From positions 4,402,001 through 4,466,000 of the forward strand of contig OZ246981.1 in NCBI GenBank assembly GCA_965232455.1: a DNA stretch of 64,000 bases, in the 5' to 3' direction. The translations under genes were made by a program, and so were the position numbers. The notes under the pieces were generated by a model. The model made no database searches and was not told the DNA's origin. It saw only the letters and a program-made list of their open reading frames with translations. This document shows positions 60,709 through 64,000 of this stretch, piece by piece (within the stretch, counting starts at the first letter, position 1; each line of letters begins with the position of its first letter). This stretch comes from JBFGFX01 sp965232455. GTDB taxonomy: Bacteria > Pseudomonadota > Gammaproteobacteria > Steroidobacterales > Woeseiaceae.

Positions 60709-61305
60709 ATGGCTCGACGGCGCGGGTTCGGCCGCGGAAACGGGAACTCGCCGCCAGGACGGCTGCGTATTGTAGCCGGAAAATGGCGCAGTCGCCTGTT
60801 GAAGGTCGCCGACGTGCCAGGATTGAGACCCACGCCGGAACGCATTCGCGAGACGCTGTTCAATTGGCTTGCGCCCGGTATCGCGGGCGCGCGTTGCCTG
60901 GATTTGTTTGCCGGCTCCGGCGCGCTGGGTCTGGAAGCGCTGTCACGCGGCGCCGCCTCGGCCGTTTTTGTCGAAAAATCCAAACGGGCCGCGGACGCGC
61001 TGCGCTCGGCCTGCGCCGAGCTGGGCGCAGGAGACGTCGAGGTGCACGCGGCCGACGCCTTCGAGTACCTGCGTTCGGCACCCGCCGCTCGATACGATCT
61101 GGTGTTTCTGGACCCACCGTATGCGGACGAATCCCTTGGTGAATTGTGTAGACTCTTGGCTCGGCGGCCCTGGCTGGCGAAGGGCGCGATCGTGTATTTT
61201 GAGCAGGGCGCGGAACAGCCCCCGCCGGACTTGCCCCCCGGCTGGTCGATTACACATCGGAAGATGGCCGGGCAGGTGCGTTATTCGCTCGCCAGCACCG
61301 GCTAG
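60709..61305 (+). CDS. rsmD: 16S rRNA (guanine(966)-N2)-methyltransferase
   Basis: A 198-residue methyltransferase that modifies G966 of 16S rRNA. RIVAGKWRSRLLKV and GLRPTPERIRETLFNWL are family signatures; motif I is LDLFAGSGALGLEALSRGA and the catalytic motif is DPPY in DLVFLDPPYADESLG. It is divergent from ftsY, the same order as in many gammaproteobacteria. The N-terminal 18 residues are basic and not conserved; a later start is possible. Confidence 0.95.
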   Translation: MARRRGFGRGNGNSPPGRLRIVAGKWRSRLLKVADVPGLRPTPERIRETLFNWLAPGIAGARCLDLFAGSGALGLEALSRGAASAVFVEKSKRAADALRSACAELGAGDVEVHAADAFEYLRSAPAARYDLVFLDPPYADESLGELCRLLARRPWLAKGAIVYFEQGAEQPPPDLPPGWSITHRKMAGQVRYSLASTG

Positions 61306-61322
61306 AGGCCACACCCGCAAGC

Positions 61323-61345
61323 TAGGGCCGTGTCAACAGGCCCCG
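61323..61345. repeat. GGGCCTGTTGAC element upstream of coaD
   Basis: GCTAGGGCCGTGTCAACAGG begins at 61321 and is followed by CCCC. On the minus strand it reads GGGGCCTGTTGACACGGCCC, matching the GGGCCTGTTAAC family. Its right end (GGCCCC) abuts the ribosome binding site of coaD. Confidence 0.45.
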
Positions 61346-61359
61346 AGGAGAGTTCGACG

Positions 61360-61845
61360 ATGACCGTATCAGCGATGTACCCCGGCACCTTCGACCCGAT
61401 TACCCTCGGTCACGAGGATCTCGTGCGGCGCGGCGCGCGGCTGTTCGACCGGGTTGTCGTCGCCGTGGCCGCGAATCCCGGCAAGGAACCGATGTTTACC
61501 GTCGACGAGCGGGTGGCTTTGGCGCGCAACGCGCTCAAAGACATCGCCAACGTCGAGGTGACGGGTTACGCGGGGTTGACCGTCGATTTTGCGTTGCAGA
61601 ACGATCTTCAGGTCATCGTTCGGGGTTTACGCGCCGTGTCTGACTTCGAGTACGAATTCCAGCTGGCGAACATGAATCGGCACCTCACCGAGGAGGTGGA
61701 GACCGTCTATCTGACGCCGACCGAAAAATACACGTTTATCTCATCGAGCCTCGTCCGGGAGGTCGCGAGTTTAGGCGGCGACATCTCGGAGTTCGTTTCG
61801 GCCGAGGTGAAAAAAGCGTTGCTGGAGCGTTGCGGCAGGGCCTGA
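61360..61845 (+). CDS. coaD: phosphopantetheine adenylyltransferase
   Basis: This 161-residue nucleotidyltransferase catalyses the penultimate step of coenzyme A synthesis (4'-phosphopantetheine plus ATP to dephospho-CoA). The T/HxGH motif is in MYPGTFDPITLGHEDLV, the conserved RGLRAVSDFEYEFQLANMNR and the ISSSLVREVASLGGD motif are complete. ATG 61360 with GAGGAG upstream gives the standard start; an in-frame GTG at 61330 lies in a repeat and was rejected. It follows rsmD by 54 nt. Confidence 0.96.
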   Translation: MTVSAMYPGTFDPITLGHEDLVRRGARLFDRVVVAVAANPGKEPMFTVDERVALARNALKDIANVEVTGYAGLTVDFALQNDLQVIVRGLRAVSDFEYEFQLANMNRHLTEEVETVYLTPTEKYTFISSSLVREVASLGGDISEFVSAEVKKALLERCGRA

Positions 61846-61882
61846 TCCTGGGATTGCTCATCAGGACGGGCGACAGACACGC

Positions 61883-62695
61883 CTAACGCTGGCACCGCCG
61901 GCAATAGAACGTCGAGCGCTGACCCAGGACAATGACCCGGATATCCGAATCGCATTGCCGGCACGGTTCTCCTCCGCGACCGTACACCTCGAGCTTCTGA
62001 CTGAAGTAGCCCGGTTCACCGTCGCCGCCGTGAAAATCGCGAAGCGTCGTTCCGCCGGCTTCAATCGCGCGGTTGAGCACGGTCTTGATGGCGTCGCAAA
62101 GCGCCTGCATGCGTTTCAGCGAAATACGGCCGGCCTGGCGTTTCGGGTGTATGCCCGCCAGATACAGGGCCTCGCTGGCGTAGATGTTGCCGACGCCGAC
62201 CACGACATTGGCATTCATGATGAACGGTTTGATGGCCACTTTGCGGCCGCGCGCCGCGCGCCACAGATGGTCTGCGTCGAACGCGTCGTCGAGCGGTTCG
62301 GGCCCCAGGTCACGGAGCAGGGGGTGTTTTTGCGGGTTTTCCGCCCACAGAAGCGAGCCGAACCGGCGCGGATCGCGAAATCGGAGCGCCTTGCCGTTGG
62401 CAAAACGGATATCGACGTGGTCGTGTTTACCGGCCGGCTCGTCCGGGTCGATGATGCGAAGGCTGCCGGACATCCCCAGATGCAGCATCGCCGTGCCCCG
62501 GTCCGTCCCGAACAACAGGTATTTTGCTCTGCGCGTCAGCGAACGGACTGTCTGTCCCGTGAGATTCGCCTCCAGCGCCTCCGGCACCGGCCAGCGCAGG
62601 CGCCGCTCGCGCACCGTGACCGCCTCGATGCGCTGCTGTTCCGTCCACGGCGCGATGCCGCGGCGGCTGGTTTCGACTTCGGGTAATTCCGGCAT
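61883..62695 (-). CDS. mutM: formamidopyrimidine-DNA glycosylase
   Basis: A 270-residue base-excision repair glycosylase/AP lyase that removes 8-oxoguanine and formamidopyrimidines. The N-terminal PELPEVET with the catalytic proline immediately after the initiator Met fixes the start at ATG 62695. Other features are the conserved Lys in GLY-type loop KYLLFGTD, GVGNIYASEALYLAGIHP (helix-two-turn-helix) and a C-terminal zinc finger C-x2-C-x16-C-x2-C (CRQCDSD to YCRRC). The extended frame to 62758 would bury the catalytic proline and was not used. It is convergent with coaD. Confidence 0.96.
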   Translation of the reverse strand: MPELPEVETSRRGIAPWTEQQRIEAVTVRERRLRWPVPEALEANLTGQTVRSLTRRAKYLLFGTDRGTAMLHLGMSGSLRIIDPDEPAGKHDHVDIRFANGKALRFRDPRRFGSLLWAENPQKHPLLRDLGPEPLDDAFDADHLWRAARGRKVAIKPFIMNANVVVGVGNIYASEALYLAGIHPKRQAGRISLKRMQALCDAIKTVLNRAIEAGGTTLRDFHGGDGEPGYFSQKLEVYGRGGEPCRQCDSDIRVIVLGQRSTFYCRRCQR

Positions 62696-62731
62696 TTTGA
62701 CGTTGACGGTCGATTCTTCGCGGCGGGCCAC

Positions 62732-62737
62732 TATAAT
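62732..62737 (+). promoter_or_regulatory. candidate -10 box of desaturase gene
   Basis: A perfect TATAAT lies at 62732-62737, about 150 nt before the desaturase start. The -35 position 17 nt upstream (GTCGAT) is poor. The 191 nt between mutM and the desaturase contain no gene. Confidence 0.35.
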
Positions 62738-62886
62738 GCTTGCGGCGGCTCGTTGCATGAGGACATCCGGGCAGCGGCCCTGCCTGCATGCAAAAATCGC
62801 TATTCGTTCCTGGGAGCAACCTTTCCCGGCCGGTATAGTCCAATAGCGTTCCCCAATATCGGAGTCACCACGAAGGAATCTGTTTG

Positions 62887-64000
62887 ATGGAATACGTGTA
62901 CGGTTTGCTGGATCTGTCTTTCTGGGGCTATGTGCTGGCCGCTTTCGTGATGGTGCAAATCACGATGATGGCGGTGACCCTCTATCTGCATCGGGACCAG
63001 GCGCATCGCTCGCTCGATCTGCACCCCGTTCTGCGCCACTTTTTCCGGTTCTGGATCTGGTGTACGTCAGGCATGCTGACTCGCGAATGGGTCGCCGTTC
63101 ACCGTAAGCATCACGCGTTCTGCGAAACCGTGGACGATCCGCACAGCCCGCAGATTTACGGCTTGAAAAAAGTTCTGCTGGAAGGCGCCGAGCTCTACCG
63201 GGCCGAGAAAGACAATCCCGAGACGATGGCCAAGTTCGGCCGCGGGACGCCCGACGATTGGGTGGAGCGCAACGTTTACCTGAGGTTTCCGTTCGGCGGC
63301 ATCGTACTGATGGTGTTGGCCGACCTGTTGTTCTTCGGCGTCCCCGGGATCATCATCATCGCCGTGCAGATGGCCGCGATGCCGGTGTTCGCCGCCGGGG
63401 TGGTCAACGGCCTCGGCCACCACAGCGGTTACCGCAATTTCGAGTGCGACGACGCGGCGACAAACCTCGTTCCCTGGGGATTCCTGATCGGCGGCGAAGA
63501 GCTTCACAACAATCACCATGCGTTCCCGACGTCGGCGAAATTCTCGATTCGCAGCTGGGAGTTCGATATCGGCTGGATGTACATCCGCATCCTGAGCGCG
63601 CTGGGACTCGCCAGGGTTCGCAAAGTCGCGCCGAAGCCCGTGCTGCGGGAGTCTCCGCAGACAGGCGCCGATCTCGACAATCTGAAAGCGATCATCGTCA
63701 ACCGCATGCACGTTTTGCGGGACTACACCAAACAGGTCACGCTGCCGGTGCTCAAAACGGAAAAAGCGATGGCGGCGGGTGACAGGGCGTTGAAGCGCGC
63801 GAGGAAAATACTGGTGCGCCAGCCGATGCTGCTCGACGAGAAGGCGAAGGACCGATTGCACGACCTGTTGTCCGACAACGCGGCCTTGAAAACGGTTCAC
63901 GAGTTCCGCGAACGCCTGCGCGAGCTGTGGAGCGGCGCGAACGTCAGCAACGAACGCCTGCTGGCGCAGCTCAAGGAATGGTGCGCGGAGGCGGAAGCCA
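62887..64000 (+). CDS. fatty acid desaturase (acyl-CoA/acyl-lipid type), 3' end outside window
   Basis: The first 371 codons of a membrane desaturase. The three histidine boxes that hold the di-iron centre are H-x4-H (HRDQAH), H-x2-HH (HRKHH) and H-x2-HH (HNNHH), in the order and spacing of the delta-9 acyl-CoA/acyl-lipid desaturases; two pairs of hydrophobic helices flank them. It would introduce a double bond into saturated acyl chains and adjust membrane fluidity. After about residue 250 there is a long charged helical extension (from RKVAPKPVLRES on) that continues past the window; this is not part of the catalytic core. Ribosome binding site GAAGGAA before ATG 62887. Confidence 0.9.
   Translation, partial: MEYVYGLLDLSFWGYVLAAFVMVQITMMAVTLYLHRDQAHRSLDLHPVLRHFFRFWIWCTSGMLTREWVAVHRKHHAFCETVDDPHSPQIYGLKKVLLEGAELYRAEKDNPETMAKFGRGTPDDWVERNVYLRFPFGGIVLMVLADLLFFGVPGIIIIAVQMAAMPVFAAGVVNGLGHHSGYRNFECDDAATNLVPWGFLIGGEELHNNHHAFPTSAKFSIRSWEFDIGWMYIRILSALGLARVRKVAPKPVLRESPQTGADLDNLKAIIVNRMHVLRDYTKQVTLPVLKTEKAMAAGDRALKRARKILVRQPMLLDEKAKDRLHDLLSDNAALKTVHEFRERLRELWSGANVSNERLLAQLKEWCAEAEA

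Overview
The window is a GC-rich, densely coded chromosomal segment of a Gram-negative bacterium, almost certainly a gammaproteobacterium. The ftsX-ftsE-ftsY block next to rpoH with divergent rsmD, the neighbouring coaD and mutM, gltBD, pntAB, an RstA/RstB-type two-component pair and a proteobacterial dedicated sortase locus all fit that class. A marine lineage near Woeseiaceae/Steroidobacterales or Chromatiales is plausible, but this is inference from gene content only. No rRNA, tRNA, CRISPR array, insertion sequence or prophage was seen.

Layout. 0-11 kb: 3' part of a CadC-like regulator, a methyltransferase and a secreted protein, the proton-translocating transhydrogenase pntAB, an HNH nuclease, a 5'-3' exonuclease overlapping a fructosamine-kinase-like gene, then hemH with a VOC protein. 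11-21 kb: an AGCS symporter, two class-C-type serine hydrolases, a thiolase, a MATE pump and an RstAB-like two-component system. 21-31 kb: DUF924 protein, two lipoproteins, gltBD, an encapsulated-ferritin-like protein and creD. 31-42 kb: GNAT, TraF-like outer-membrane protein, a membrane CadC/TolB-type regulator beside a secreted beta-helix protein, a GbsR/MarR-type regulator in front of a CIO-type cytochrome bd oxidase, a thioredoxin-fold protein and an MscS channel. 42-48.4 kb: DUF4136 lipoprotein, then the dedicated sortase system (histidine kinase and response regulator on one strand; the VIT/VWA sortase substrate and its class-GN sortase on the other). 48.5-57 kb: Nudix, SRPBCC, two more MATE-type transporters, CPBP protein, queD, acyl-CoA dehydrogenase, Mpo1-like and OmpA-like proteins. 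57-64 kb: rpoH, ftsXEY, rsmD, coaD, mutM and the start of a fatty acid desaturase.

The most interesting signals are regulatory. A perfect CIRCE element (HrcA operator) precedes rpoH. TGTGAC half-sites repeated every 10 bp lie in front of rstA and in front of the serine hydrolase lipoprotein downstream of rstB, and an exact match to the enterobacterial RstA box precedes the DUF4136 lipoprotein. The 11-mer CACATTCCGTC shared by the two rstA-cluster sites recurs in the divergent promoter region of the sortase system. A perfect 22-bp palindrome overlaps the promoter of the regulator-cydAB operon. Two families of dispersed repeats (GTAGGAGC hairpins and GGGCCTGTTAAC elements) sit directly against gene ends, several times supplying the stop codon.

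Starts were chosen from Shine-Dalgarno spacing, signal peptides and family N-termini. Many long antisense reading frames exist only because of high GC and are left out.
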